Numbered from the stretch's first letter, positions 27,572 through 37,874 are shown. The stretch is DNA of 51,103 bases from Lachnoclostridium sp. UBA5890 (GCA_002431395.1 DJEU01000013.1:1-51103), one strand, 5' to 3'. The notes: a model not told the origin generated them from the letters alone. Translations and numbers: made by a program.

Positions 27572-27611
27572 AATCCATCCTTTCTCCATAAGGCTCGCTA
27601 TACTCATGGTA

Positions 27612-28856
27612 TTATATCTTTGCCAACAAATCCACTTTTAATGCTTTCTTGCCTTCCTGTGCTACTTCCACACCTTGGAATTTCGCATAGTTGACCTTGA
27701 CGCCATCGTCCAGATCAATCTCAATCCTCTGGTTTGCCACATGGGCGATTGCCTGATCATATGTCTGCATCTCAGCCAACTGCTTCGTATACTTCGATAC
27801 CGCTTTCATTGCCTTGGACTTCTCAGATGCAACGCTTGTATTCTCAATCGTGTACTCTGCACTCTTCATCGCTGTTTCCACATAGTTCTGTGCCCGGTGA
27901 AGATAATCCGTACGCACCCTTCCTACCGTATCTGCATCGTAGCGGTGCATATAAATCAGAGCCTTGAATCCATTCTGTTTACCACTGTCAAACAGCCAGT
28001 AAATCGGACGCTTCTGATACACTTTCAAATGATCCTTATAAAAATCCTTGATAAAGTAATTGCGGATCACTTCACGGGAAGAATTCCCTTTGTTGCCAAG
28101 TGCATGTGCAATAAAATCAAGATTTTCTTCCAGTGTATCCTTCCCATACACCGTTTCCACAAACTCCACAAATCTTCCAACAATGTCATCGGAGAAATAT
28201 TCCTCATCCGTAATTGGAATAATGTTGTCACGATCCGGATTGTAGGTACATTGCTTCGTACCATCCTCTGTTTTGATATAAAACTCTCCAGTCGGTACAT
28301 AATCTCCCGGTGCACCGGCTACTCCTGTACCAGCTCTTGGAGCTGTTGCTTCAAAATAGACCGACTCAAATGGTTGTCCTGCAACCATTAATCCGTCCTT
28401 GTCAAGAGAATAACGACCAAACATACAACCAACTGCATAGGAGATGAAACTGCGGATGTCTCTGCCTAAATCCGCCTTTCGCACCGTAACATCTTTATCC
28501 TCGACCTCCGGAGTCAATTCATCCTGTAACCCATAAATATCAATAAAGATACGGTTGAGTTCCTCTTCGTTAGCTTTCAATTGATAAAAACGATTATCAC
28601 ATAGCTCTTGCCAAGTATCAAAACATGCCTCAATATATAATTTTTGTGGCAAATTGTCTGTCCCTTTTTTCATTTCATCTACATTCCAGACACCTCGAAT
28701 ATGAGGAATTAGCGGATGGCATTGGAAATCCCATGAGTTTTCAAAGGAGTCCCATTCATTTTTAGCTATTCTATAATTATTAAAAACAAGTTGCTTATAG
28801 TCTTCATCCTTTGGTCTTTTTACTGGAAGCATCTTGATTGAGCCAACTTGTTTCAT
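27612..28856 (-). pseudogene. pglX: PglX C-terminal fragment (BREX adenine methyltransferase)
   Basis: This is the remaining C-terminal part of pglX, about 415 residues. It begins at the end of the target recognition region (QVGSIKMLPV) and continues NNYRIAKNEWDSFENSWDF...LNRIFIDIYGLQDELTPEVEDKDVTVRKADLGRDIRSFISYAVGCMFGRYSLD (pieces of the usual PglX C terminus). It is in a different frame from the N-terminal part. The frame can be read from a TTG at 28916 or ATGs at 28880 and 28856, but none has a convincing ribosome binding site. Its 3' end is duplicated at 24496-24515. Confidence 0.85.
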
Positions 28857-31020
28857 ACCATAATCGCAAAAATCTGTCATTATCTGAAGTTGCCATCCCC
28901 TGTCTAGGAGATGCAAATGAATCTAATGAAGAAAATTCACTAAAAATTATCCCAACCTGATTACTTACCCAGTATGCAAATGGAATACCATCAATCAAGC
29001 TAAATTTTTCTTTTTCCTTATAAAATCTGTTTTTAATACTTTTCAGATTTGCTTTTTTGTCTTGCGAACTATCATATGTTGTTAAATTCACATAAGATGC
29101 TTCATAGTTCCTTATATCTTTTTTTCTAAGGGAGAATGTAGCCGTTTGAACAACCTCACCTCCTATATCATCAAAAGCTCTTGTTCCTAGTTGTACCAAA
29201 TTAACAATTAAATTGTCTAATATTTTTTTTCTTAAATATTCATATCTTCCCAAAAACATAAATGTTTGCTGGGTTACCATTGCTATAAAACCACCGTTCT
29301 CACACATATTAAGGCATCGTTCAATAAAGACTCCATATAAATCATATTTGTTATACAAATATTTCTTTCGTATATAAGTCGCAAGTGTTATACTCATATT
29401 TTTAATTCCCATATACGGCGGATTCGTTACCACAGCATCATACTTCTGTCCCAGATTCTTTGCAACTTTAATAAGCAGTCTCAGACTTTTCTGTGTCTCT
29501 TCACTGCCATAGCTTTCAAACGTGATCTGTCCGTCCGCATCCAGATCTTCCACATAGTCCTGCAACAACTCCCAGTCACACTCTTCCACATTCAGGATAG
29601 AGCCATACTCTCTTCCATCTTTGAAAGTGTCTAACAGATATTCCATCTGTTCTTTTGCAATTTCTCTCTGTTTTACTTCCATGGACTGTCCAAAGAGCGA
29701 CAGGTGACTTCTTGAGATATCATTGCTTTCTGCAATCGCATATACCTTTGGCATCGGCTTCACATCATCTCTGCCACGGAAGAATCGTCTGTTATATCCT
29801 CTTCCTTTCATCATGACAGCAAAATAAGCAAGCTGGTAAGCTCGCTGATCGATGTCTAATCCATGAATATTATGTTCTACGATTTCAAAGGCTGCTTCTC
29901 TCTCACTGTATCCGGTACTGGTATAGATATCCATCAGTACATCAAACATAGCGATCAGTATATGTCCGCTTCCCATGCAAGGATCAATGCAGAGAATGTC
30001 CGTCGGTTTCAGATCTTTATAATTGCTGCGGATCTCAGCCAGTTTCACATTAACAGATTCCTCCTGCTTTGCCTCCGGCAGATAATATTTCCAGCCAAAT
30101 TTCTCGGCAGTTTCTTTTTCATTGACCGATGAATCTAGTGCACGCAGATGGTCGATCCAGATTCTTCCGACAGAATTTTCCACCATATAACGGACAATCC
30201 AATCCGGGGTAAAAAGCTGAGTAGCCGCAGGGATCCTCTCTTTGGTGATCTTGATGTTCTTCTTTAACTTGGCAAAGGTATCATCTTTTAACTCTGTATT
30301 GTAATACTGATACAGCCATCCGATAATCTCCACCTGTCCGGTTACTTCTCCCTGTTCATTGACTGATGTCACATTGAAGTCTGCCTCCGGAATGCCATCC
30401 TCCTGATTGACCAACATATAGATCACATCATCCTTATTCGCATAGGAGATATCAAGAAGCAGTTCGGTATAATCCTGCGTTTCTTCAAAAAGCTCTGGCA
30501 GGATCTCATGAAGAGCATTGCATTGCTTGATAAACAGTTTCTGAAACAATTCATCACTGGCAGCGGTCGTTCCCTTCATCTTCAGATCATAGATCTTCTC
30601 TTTTTCCTCCTCCGTAAAAGGAAGATCCACATCCGGCGCCATTGTCACAAGATCCGGCTCGTTCTTTCCATCCTTTTCTGAGGAAAGCACACGCACGCGG
30701 CTTGGAAGATAATCATTGACTTCCATAAAACGAATTGCACAGATACGGTTAAACCAGGTATATGCCACCTCTTCTACCACAGCATCAAAACCACGCTCCG
30801 CAATCTTATCTACCAGTTTCTTACGAAGCTCACACTGTGATTTATTCAAGGTTACTTCCGTTCCGGCTGCCGTCTGATATACCTCAAAATCCGGTCCTGT
30901 TGTAACCGGACTACTGCATTCTTCCGGAGTAATGCCAAGCATTCCTGCCTTATCTGTCACAGAATTTCTTAATTTGTTTCTTGCCTCTATGGCAAACCGC
31001 TTTATCGCCGCTTTATTCAT
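28804..31020 (-). pseudogene. pglX: PglX N-terminal fragment, frameshifted after the methylase core
   Basis: The 738-residue fragment holds the BREX-1 PglX N-terminal domain and an adenine methyltransferase core: motif I DPCMGSG (346-352) and motif IV NPPY (533-536). It is in frame through SPRQGMATSDNDRFLRLWYE (about residue 723), then runs 15 foreign residues to a stop. In complete PglX proteins this point is followed by a further stretch of target recognition region, which I estimate from memory at 130-150 residues. Here the sequence passes straight to the distal end of that region in another frame. The gene is therefore an internal deletion with frameshift, not a simple base error. The start at 31020 has GAGGAG upstream. 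Confidence 0.85.
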
Positions 31021-31070
31021 ATGCTAGTCTCCTCATTTCTGTTTTCTTAGATAAATGCATCTATTTGCTA

Positions 31071-31565
31071 TTATCTCTTTTTGCGTCTCCTATTATTTGT
31101 CACAGAAACATTTTCCTCAATATACCCTTGTAAATGCTGATCTGTACTCCATATCATAATCCTCCCAATCCCGGGTGTATTATTTTTATATTGCTCATAC
31201 GCATAAATAATAGAAATATCACCTACACCTATTTCAAAAGAAGCCATCTCTTCAATGTGGTTCGCCAAATAAAGTAATCCTTCTTTGTCCAATTCCACAC
31301 CATATAACTGCCACGGGGCTTCTCCTTCTGCCGTTTTTCGAAGACACTGACCAAATTTAGCTGCCACATTTCTTCTTATATTCCCATCGGCAATATGTGC
31401 GATATGATTTCCTGTTTCTATAATCGTTGCTATCGGCAGTATTAAAACCTCTTCTTGTTCCAGTGCAAAGTTAAATTCTTCCTTAATCTTCTGTGCATCA
31501 CTGCATCTGCCGGGCACTTCCAATATATTGGTCATAACCGAAGTATCTATAAACCTAACATTCAT
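31071..31565 (-). CDS. PIN-domain ribonuclease paired with AAA ATPase
   Basis: The 164-residue protein has the acidic PIN pattern: D7 in MNVRFIDTSVM, E/N in IIETGNHIAH, GVGDISIIYAYEQY and WSTDQHLQ. A basic tail (NNRRRKKR) ends it. The fold is that of VapC-type RNases. It starts 3 nt after the AAA gene ends and the two are clearly one unit. By analogy with ATPase-effector pairs such as Septu and PARIS, the ATPase probably restrains or delivers the PIN nuclease, but the exact pair is not one I know by name. Confidence 0.8.
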   Translation of the reverse strand: MNVRFIDTSVMTNILEVPGRCSDAQKIKEEFNFALEQEEVLILPIATIIETGNHIAHIADGNIRRNVAAKFGQCLRKTAEGEAPWQLYGVELDKEGLLYLANHIEEMASFEIGVGDISIIYAYEQYKNNTPGIGRIMIWSTDQHLQGYIEENVSVTNNRRRKKR

Positions 31566-31568
31566 CCT

Positions 31569-32840
31569 TTACACCCCCAGCCACGAATAATCATTTGTAC
31601 GCTTTGGTTGTTTCAAGGAAACTAATAAACTATCGTCGAGCATCGCATCTCCCAATCCTCCGGACGCCAACATGGCAGGAAAATTGTCAATGTCAATGAA
31701 CGATTTAATTTTACTGGTTCCTCGTTCTTCTTCTCTGTATACAACAGAAACTCCCATCAACTCTTCTTTTTTATATGCATTCAAAAGAGTTGCATTATGC
31801 GTCGTAATAACAATGTCAATTTTCCTTTCTTTTCCAATTGCAATCAACTGTTCAATCAATTTATATACTCTTGCCGGGTGAATTCCATTGTCCAATTCTT
31901 CAATCATCAGTAAACTCCCCGGTTCACTAATCAATGCCGCTGTCAGAACTGCAATACAACGCAATGTACCGTCTGATAATTGTCTGGCGTCAACCAACTC
32001 TGTCGAGCTAAGATTTCTTTCTCTTAAAGCAAATATGACATCACCTATCTTCGTTTCTATAAACTCTATATCTTCTACACTATTTTCAGGCAATTTTCTC
32101 ACAATCTGTAATAATTGCTGTTTTCGAGAAACATCCTTGCACATTTCATTCAAAACAGCAGAAAGATTGTCACAATTTTGGCGCAATTCTACATCCGTTA
32201 TGCGCACATAATCGCGAATAGCGGACGGAACAGGATCTAACATTCTAATATTTTTGAGGTGAGAAATTACTCGCTCCAAATATTCAACAATTTTCTTTTC
32301 TTTCTCACTATCTCGTCTCATCTTCAGTACCATTTGAGGCAAAATCGCAGAGGATCTCACACAAAATGTATCCGGATCATTTCCAACATCTCCGGTTTTA
32401 TATTGTACTTTTATTTCTGCACGACCGTCTTCTACTTTTTTTGTTTTAAATATTTTTTTGCCTTTAGGTCCTAATTCATCGCATTTTACAAGATACAATC
32501 CTTCTTCATCAATTCCAACACGCTCCCCAACTCCTACTTTCATTTCATACAGCAAATCGTAGTTATCATCTAAGCTGATTAAACATCCAAGTTTAAACGC
32601 ACTGGTCTTGAATCTTGCACACCCCCGGCTTCCACCACGCACAACAGCGCCTGTACTTTTTTGCCCATCTAGTATTGTATTCAATTCAATACCGGTTGCC
32701 GCTTTTGCAAGTATGGCTATCCCCTCTATCGCATTGCTTTTTCCAGAGGAATTTGTTCCAATTAAGGTCGTCAAAGCCTCAAGATTTAGTTCTGCTTTTT
32801 CAAAACTTTTGAAATTTTCAAAAGTAAAACACTTTATCAT
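31569..32840 (-). CDS. AAA (OLD/SMC-like) ATPase paired with PIN protein
   Basis: The 423-residue protein begins MIKCFTFENFKSFEKAELNL and has Walker A GTNSSGKS (28-35), a signature-like ARQLSDGTLRCIAV, Walker B LLMIEELDNGIHPARV and the H-loop TTHNATLL. There is no TOPRIM domain at the C terminus, so it is not a full-length OLD nuclease. It begins 14 nt after brxC with GGGAGG upstream and lies between brxC and pglX, more AT-rich than either. The downstream PIN protein is the likely effector. Confidence 0.85.
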   Translation of the reverse strand: MIKCFTFENFKSFEKAELNLEALTTLIGTNSSGKSNAIEGIAILAKAATGIELNTILDGQKSTGAVVRGGSRGCARFKTSAFKLGCLISLDDNYDLLYEMKVGVGERVGIDEEGLYLVKCDELGPKGKKIFKTKKVEDGRAEIKVQYKTGDVGNDPDTFCVRSSAILPQMVLKMRRDSEKEKKIVEYLERVISHLKNIRMLDPVPSAIRDYVRITDVELRQNCDNLSAVLNEMCKDVSRKQQLLQIVRKLPENSVEDIEFIETKIGDVIFALRERNLSSTELVDARQLSDGTLRCIAVLTAALISEPGSLLMIEELDNGIHPARVYKLIEQLIAIGKERKIDIVITTHNATLLNAYKKEELMGVSVVYREEERGTSKIKSFIDIDNFPAMLASGGLGDAMLDDSLLVSLKQPKRTNDYSWLGV

Positions 32841-32854
32841 TACTTAATCCTCCC

Positions 32855-35800
32855 TTAACTCAGTGTTATTATCGTATCATCTTCCAATTCTTCCATCAAC
32901 TTCGCCTTCATTTCGGCAAGGAACCGGTCAATATCCTGTTCATTTTCCAAAGAATAGGTTCTCGCTCCTGCCACGCTACTGATGGACACATTCTTTCGTT
33001 TCTTTTTCGGTGCTGCAGGCGGTTTTGGCATCGGTATCACACCAGTTCCACTTTCCGCTCCGGAATCTTCTCTCGGAGGTTCCTCACCGCTTGGCTCTGT
33101 CGATTGATGACTCCGTTCATAATCCTCTATCTCATCCAGCAGTCGAAGCTTTAATGTATCACTTTCCAGCTTGATATTTTTCACCGCAGCAATCTCATTG
33201 GATGATTTTAACTTTTCCAACAACTCCTCGAAGCTTCGATTCACCCTACTTGAGAATTGATCCGCAAATGTCTTATCTGCCAATACATCCCGTACGATCT
33301 TAAAATCAGCCTCTACGATCGGCTGCATTTCTTCCGCCTCTTCTTCCAGCAATTTGGCATAAACATCCATAAACTGTTGATTTAAGTCTGGCAGGTTTTG
33401 TATCTGGCTATACGGATTTCTGCTCTTGACAATCTCTGTCATCTTGGCAACAACATCCAATACCTTCTGATCTCTGACATAAGTTTTACTCTTGTCAAAA
33501 ATACCAAGATACTTCTGTGTCTTTTCAAAGATCTTTTTCTGTTCACCCTTAAAGAAATCAAATACCGGTGTGGTATCCTCTGCATCATCTAACAGATCAT
33601 CCCGCATCTCATCCACTGTCTTAAAAAACTCGACAGAATCTGTGATACTCATAACCACTTCCAGATTCTTCTTTGCTTTTTCCATCAGAGATTTCGATGG
33701 AAGATCCGGATTGATACGGTATTCTACCATAATGTCATCAAAGAACTGCTTTTTATTCTTTGCAAAGTTCTTAAATGCTTTCATAAGTACATCATCATCT
33801 TCGCTGGATACACTGCCTCCAAAGTAATCCTTGATTACTTCTTTTACCGAGCGGATCTGACGATCTGTTGCACGCACACGGATATCTATCAACAGTTTCT
33901 CCACATACTCCCGCTTCGTGATGTACTTTACCAATTCTTCGTGGCTGTTTGACAGCAGTGATAGCGTCTGACTGTTAAGTACCATAGAGATTCGTCCCTG
34001 CTTAAACAGCATTGCTACCAGCCACTGCACATCCTTCGGATCAAAACCATATGGTACTGCTGCAAACTTATCCGTTACGGCTTTCAGCGAAGTCTTGATA
34101 TGTCTCTGATTATTAAGGTCTATCACATTCAATACTTCTTCTAAAGCCAGCTTATTCGGTGTCGTATCTTCTACGCCAAGTGTGATCTGACCGCCATCAT
34201 CCCGAAGAACGTGTGCAATATCTGAAAGCTCCGGTGCCGTCTCCATATAAGTCAGCTTGTTATACTGCGTCTCGACTAGCTTACGCATAGCTTCGTCAAT
34301 TCTGGAGGATGCCTCCTTTGCATTGATCACTGCCTTATCTCCATTGACATAAATATCTGCATTTTTTAATGCTTCCTCAATATAGATTTTGATACGATCT
34401 TTCTTCTCTAACCGTTCATCTTCCTTGGCACGACGGATACTCTCAAAGCTATCCTGTGCACCGGAAGCATTTTTATTCAGATATTTATAAATCTGAATAC
34501 TTCCCCGGATCTCATCAAGGAACGTCGTATCATTCGGCAGTTTCATAATCACAGACTGCTCCGAAGCAGATAGCAGCCGCAATGCTGCATCGGTATATTC
34601 ACCGCCATATGGCGTGATTACGGTAAGCCCGATACCATTGGACTGATTTCCCTTATAAAAGCGATCATCCACCTTTTGATTAAATGGGAACATATAGCGG
34701 TTACTGTAACGGAACTTCTTCTCTTTGTAGATTTCCTCGAAGATTACCATAGAAACCTCACCGATAATCTCTCCCATTTCAACCGTTTCATTATTGATTG
34801 CATTGTTGATTTCCTGCTCTTCATTAGTTAAGAAGATATAAATCTCGCCATTCTTCTGTACCAACGTTTCACCAATCAGTCGTTTTAATGACTGCTCGAC
34901 CTTTTTACGCACTTCCACTCTCTCATCACAGATACTGGAGATCATCAATGTCGTAAGGTTGTCCACATTTGCTTTAATCTCTTTCACATATTTGATCATA
35001 AAAAGGACTTTCAACAGTTCCACATCAAACGCATCCAGTTTACTATTATCCTCTGCATCTGAGATTACCTGACTATGCTGATGATCAATGAATTTATGCA
35101 GTGTGTCATAGAAATAGCTGAACGGTACCAATACGCCTTGTTCCTGATCCATCACACGCATTGCCGACTCCTGAAAAAGTGCCAGCATGGATCTGGACTG
35201 ATCAGACAAATGCTTTCCGCTGGCTCCGTGAGTACGCACTGCTGTCAAGACCTGACCAAGCAGGTTAAATTGATATGGAATAAACGGATAACACTCTGCA
35301 AAATCTGTTTTATCCGTATATAACTTCTTATCTGCCGTATCTTTCGTGAAGGTAATCAGGTTCTTAATGATAGACTCATTTTTCTCATAAAGCAGGCGAA
35401 GGGTCTGTTTTGCAGTCTCATTTTTCTCTAAAATACGTCTACGAATTACTTCGTCAACATTGGATGCTGAAAGAGAAAGTCTGGTATCAAACCGTCCCTG
35501 AATCTTAGAAAAATCATTTCCCTTTGTCTTTGTAATTGAGTCAATATCCTCCTGGCTGGTCACGATAACCCATGCTTTTCCACGGCAGGCAGTTCCCAGA
35601 TCTTCTACAATTGTCTGGAGGTTTAGCATAAGTTGCGTATCATCTGCGATATACTGACCAATCTCATCAACAAGGAAGATCACATGATGATTCGGTCCCT
35701 TCTTTGCACAGTATTCCTGCACCAAAGAGACGAACTTCTCAATGCTAAGATCATAATTACCTTTCGCATTCTTGCACCAGTTTCGTGCCGCCTCCTCACT

Positions 35801-36463
35801 CATAAAATCCATCTCGACAAGCGTCTTGACCACTTTATCCTGAATCACAGCAAATGCCTGTCTCTTCTTCTCCCATGGTGCTCCGGCAATCTGTTCAAAC
35901 TTTTCCTTGAATTCCTCAAATCTGCCCTCATCATCCAACTGGCGTTCAAACTCCGCAAGATAAGGAATGGAACCACAATATCCCTGCATCTCATTGAACA
36001 CTTTCATAAAAACTTCCACAATTGCCTCTTTTCCGGAGCCAACCTTTGCAGAGCCTTTGGAATCAATGTTAAACAACATAACATCGGATGAGATTGTGCC
36101 GGAATTCGTCATCTTTGCAATCAGCATCGGATCCTCGATTTTTTTCCCATCCGTAAAGTATTCTATTGCTCGCTTTCCCTCTACGACACTGTTTTTTAAC
36201 AGATATGATAAAATCTTCAAGAAGTGTGATTTACCACTTCCAAAAAAACCGGAGATCCACACACCCATCTTGTCTGTATATCCATTAATGCCATTTTCAT
36301 AGTTCTCGAAAAAGTCACGGAAATGTTTTAATAACTCTTTCGTGACAACATATTCATCCAATTCCTGATAAATATTTTCTTCATCTGATTGACCAACCTT
36401 GATAACTCCCTTAATATCACGATCAATCTGTTTTTCAAACATCTTCTTAATCTGCATATTCAT
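32855..36463 (-). CDS. brxC: BrxC, BREX P-loop ATPase
   Basis: The 1202-residue protein opens MNMQIKKMFEKQIDRDIKGVIKVGQ and has Walker A GFFGSGKS (72-79) and Walker B VIFLVDEIGQYIADD, the hallmarks of BREX BrxC/PglY. The length is typical of the family. A Pro/Gly/Ser-rich linker (about residues 1120-1160) precedes the C terminus. BrxC is essential for BREX defence and is related to ORC/Cdc6-type AAA+ proteins. It follows brxB by 12 nt in the operon and looks intact. Confidence 0.95.
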   Translation of the reverse strand: MNMQIKKMFEKQIDRDIKGVIKVGQSDEENIYQELDEYVVTKELLKHFRDFFENYENGINGYTDKMGVWISGFFGSGKSHFLKILSYLLKNSVVEGKRAIEYFTDGKKIEDPMLIAKMTNSGTISSDVMLFNIDSKGSAKVGSGKEAIVEVFMKVFNEMQGYCGSIPYLAEFERQLDDEGRFEEFKEKFEQIAGAPWEKKRQAFAVIQDKVVKTLVEMDFMSEEAARNWCKNAKGNYDLSIEKFVSLVQEYCAKKGPNHHVIFLVDEIGQYIADDTQLMLNLQTIVEDLGTACRGKAWVIVTSQEDIDSITKTKGNDFSKIQGRFDTRLSLSASNVDEVIRRRILEKNETAKQTLRLLYEKNESIIKNLITFTKDTADKKLYTDKTDFAECYPFIPYQFNLLGQVLTAVRTHGASGKHLSDQSRSMLALFQESAMRVMDQEQGVLVPFSYFYDTLHKFIDHQHSQVISDAEDNSKLDAFDVELLKVLFMIKYVKEIKANVDNLTTLMISSICDERVEVRKKVEQSLKRLIGETLVQKNGEIYIFLTNEEQEINNAINNETVEMGEIIGEVSMVIFEEIYKEKKFRYSNRYMFPFNQKVDDRFYKGNQSNGIGLTVITPYGGEYTDAALRLLSASEQSVIMKLPNDTTFLDEIRGSIQIYKYLNKNASGAQDSFESIRRAKEDERLEKKDRIKIYIEEALKNADIYVNGDKAVINAKEASSRIDEAMRKLVETQYNKLTYMETAPELSDIAHVLRDDGGQITLGVEDTTPNKLALEEVLNVIDLNNQRHIKTSLKAVTDKFAAVPYGFDPKDVQWLVAMLFKQGRISMVLNSQTLSLLSNSHEELVKYITKREYVEKLLIDIRVRATDRQIRSVKEVIKDYFGGSVSSEDDDVLMKAFKNFAKNKKQFFDDIMVEYRINPDLPSKSLMEKAKKNLEVVMSITDSVEFFKTVDEMRDDLLDDAEDTTPVFDFFKGEQKKIFEKTQKYLGIFDKSKTYVRDQKVLDVVAKMTEIVKSRNPYSQIQNLPDLNQQFMDVYAKLLEEEAEEMQPIVEADFKIVRDVLADKTFADQFSSRVNRSFEELLEKLKSSNEIAAVKNIKLESDTLKLRLLDEIEDYERSHQSTEPSGEEPPREDSGAESGTGVIPMPKPPAAPKKKRKNVSISSVAGARTYSLENEQDIDRFLAEMKAKLMEELEDDTIITLS

Positions 36464-36475
36464 CCATGCCTTTCT

Positions 36476-37063
36476 CTACACAAGCCGGAATGCTCTGTAG
36501 TAATTACGCGTATCCATCGTTCCAAATAGTTTCAGATCCTGTCCACTATACTCACCCGGATAAAACATTACCACCGGGACACTGTCCAGCACCTGATGCA
36601 GGTTGTTAAGGATATTGTGACTTGCAATAATCGGATGACACTTGCCAACTCCCGTAAGGAATACCACGCTGTCCATCAGGTCCTGTTCCACAATCTTGCT
36701 GATGATCAGATTTCTCTCGTCTGTCTCATCCAGTCCCAATGTTTCCACCAAGCTGTCTGCCATATCAAAGAAACCATTCTCTCTCTCCAGATCAAAAAAA
36801 GCTTCCAGATACCCTTCCTCTTCCAGTACCTGAATCATCAAGTGAAACAGATCAATTTCTATGATCCGAAACCCTAAGCTGCTCTCATTGATTCGGTTCT
36901 TCAAATACTGTATATGATTTCTCACATGAAGTTCTTCTCTCGGATCATAATCGAATATATAATATCCGACTTCATTTCCTAGTCCTTTATTACTACGAAA
37001 GCTCTGATCCGATATTTTCTTCTCTATCTGATTCAGCCTTTCATCCAATGATAACTTTGCCAT
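36476..37063 (-). CDS. brxB: BrxB (DUF1788)
   Basis: The 195-residue protein matches the DUF1788/BrxB pattern: LDERLNQIEKKISDQSFRSNKGLGNEVGYYIFDYDP at the N terminus (pieces LDERLNQIE and GLGNEVGYYIFDYDP), then VFLTGVGKCHPIIASHNILNNL and VPVVMFYPGEYSGQDLKLFG. Length and position after brxA fit. Its start overlaps the brxA stop (TGATG), so translation is coupled. It is a small core BREX protein of unclear biochemistry. Confidence 0.95.
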   Translation of the reverse strand: MAKLSLDERLNQIEKKISDQSFRSNKGLGNEVGYYIFDYDPREELHVRNHIQYLKNRINESSLGFRIIEIDLFHLMIQVLEEEGYLEAFFDLERENGFFDMADSLVETLGLDETDERNLIISKIVEQDLMDSVVFLTGVGKCHPIIASHNILNNLHQVLDSVPVVMFYPGEYSGQDLKLFGTMDTRNYYRAFRLV

Positions 37064-37662
37064 CAGCGCACTCCCTTCACTGCATTCAGGTATGCTTCTA
37101 ATCCATTCCTTTTCAATAATTCTTCTGTTCTATAGTCAATGTGTATCTGTCGTATCGTCCGAGGCTTTGCACTGCTTTCCAGTATGCCTGCCTCATACAA
37201 CATCCGGCAAAAACATTGTTTCAACTTCTTTACTGCTGTATCAGTCCAGCCGGCAACTACTTCACTCTGCATTGCCTTATCCGCAAAAAATACATTCAAA
37301 TCGCGGTCTGTGATCTCCAACTCACCAATTCGAAGCTTTTCATCATACACTTCGTGCATAAATTCAAAGAACAGCCGGCTATCCATAAGAATTGCGATTA
37401 AGTTTAATACTTTGGCAGTCTCTATGTCACAAGCGGTAAATGCCTGAAGCACCGCTTCCGGTAATGCGGATACTCTGCGATAAGTACCATTCAACACTTC
37501 ATATGCACGATATTCTGCTTTTACTTGATAAATATTTTCTTCCCAGGCTAGTTTTCGGATATCTGCCTTGCTATATCCATCTAAGATATAACCTGCTGTC
37601 TTTCTGGACTCCTGCAGCCAGAACAATTTGGAAGTTAATCCCGCACTGTATTCCATAATCAT
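37063..37662 (-). CDS. brxA: BrxA (DUF1819)
   Basis: The protein is 199 residues from the ATG at 37662, or 197 from 37656. It has the DUF1819/BrxA signature: LTSKLFWLQESRKTAGYILDG, ALPEAVLQAF, AKVLNLIAIL and RFLFEF-like SRLFFEFMHEV, then RTIRQIHIDYRTEELL. The start at 37662 overlaps the stop of the HTH gene (ATGA), implying coupling. BrxA is a helical DNA-binding protein of the BREX core. Confidence 0.95.
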   Translation of the reverse strand: MIMEYSAGLTSKLFWLQESRKTAGYILDGYSKADIRKLAWEENIYQVKAEYRAYEVLNGTYRRVSALPEAVLQAFTACDIETAKVLNLIAILMDSRLFFEFMHEVYDEKLRIGELEITDRDLNVFFADKAMQSEVVAGWTDTAVKKLKQCFCRMLYEAGILESSAKPRTIRQIHIDYRTEELLKRNGLEAYLNAVKGVR

Positions 37663-37874
37663 TCACTCTCCTCATCTTTCACATAGTGAACAATATCCCC
37701 AAAATCGCAGTCCAGCTCCCGGCAAATTTTCTCAAGTATCCGCAAAGAAACCGCTTCGTTCTTTGTCATTTTTGCTATTGTACTGCTGCTGATCTCTAAT
37801 CTTTCCAGCAAATCAACCTTTTTCAGATTTTTATCAATCAACAGCTTCCATAATCCGTTATATGAAATCGACAT
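37659..37874 (-). CDS. Small Cro/CI-type helix-turn-helix regulator at the head of the BREX operon
   Basis: The 71-residue protein is a single XRE domain: LWKLLIDKNLKKVDLLERLEISSSTIAKMTKNEAVSLRILEKICRELDCDFGDIV (key part KVDLLERLEISSSTIAKM). It overlaps brxA by 4 nt. It is not the WYL-type BrxR found in some BREX loci. As the first gene of the operon behind a strong promoter it is a good candidate autorepressor of BREX. Confidence 0.9.
   Translation of the reverse strand: MSISYNGLWKLLIDKNLKKVDLLERLEISSSTIAKMTKNEAVSLRILEKICRELDCDFGDIVHYVKDEESE

Noticed and set aside
28804..28916. Single-base sequencing error as the cause of the pglX frameshift
   Set aside because: Restoring the frame would still leave most of the distal recognition region missing.
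27612..31020. Recombinase-driven phase variation of pglX, as reported in some lactobacilli
   Set aside because: No recombinase and no inverted pglX copy exist in the window; only a short repeat of the 3' end is present.
31071..32840. AAA-PIN pair as a PARIS system
   Set aside because: PARIS pairs the ATPase with a TOPRIM-type partner; the partner here has the PIN acidic pattern.
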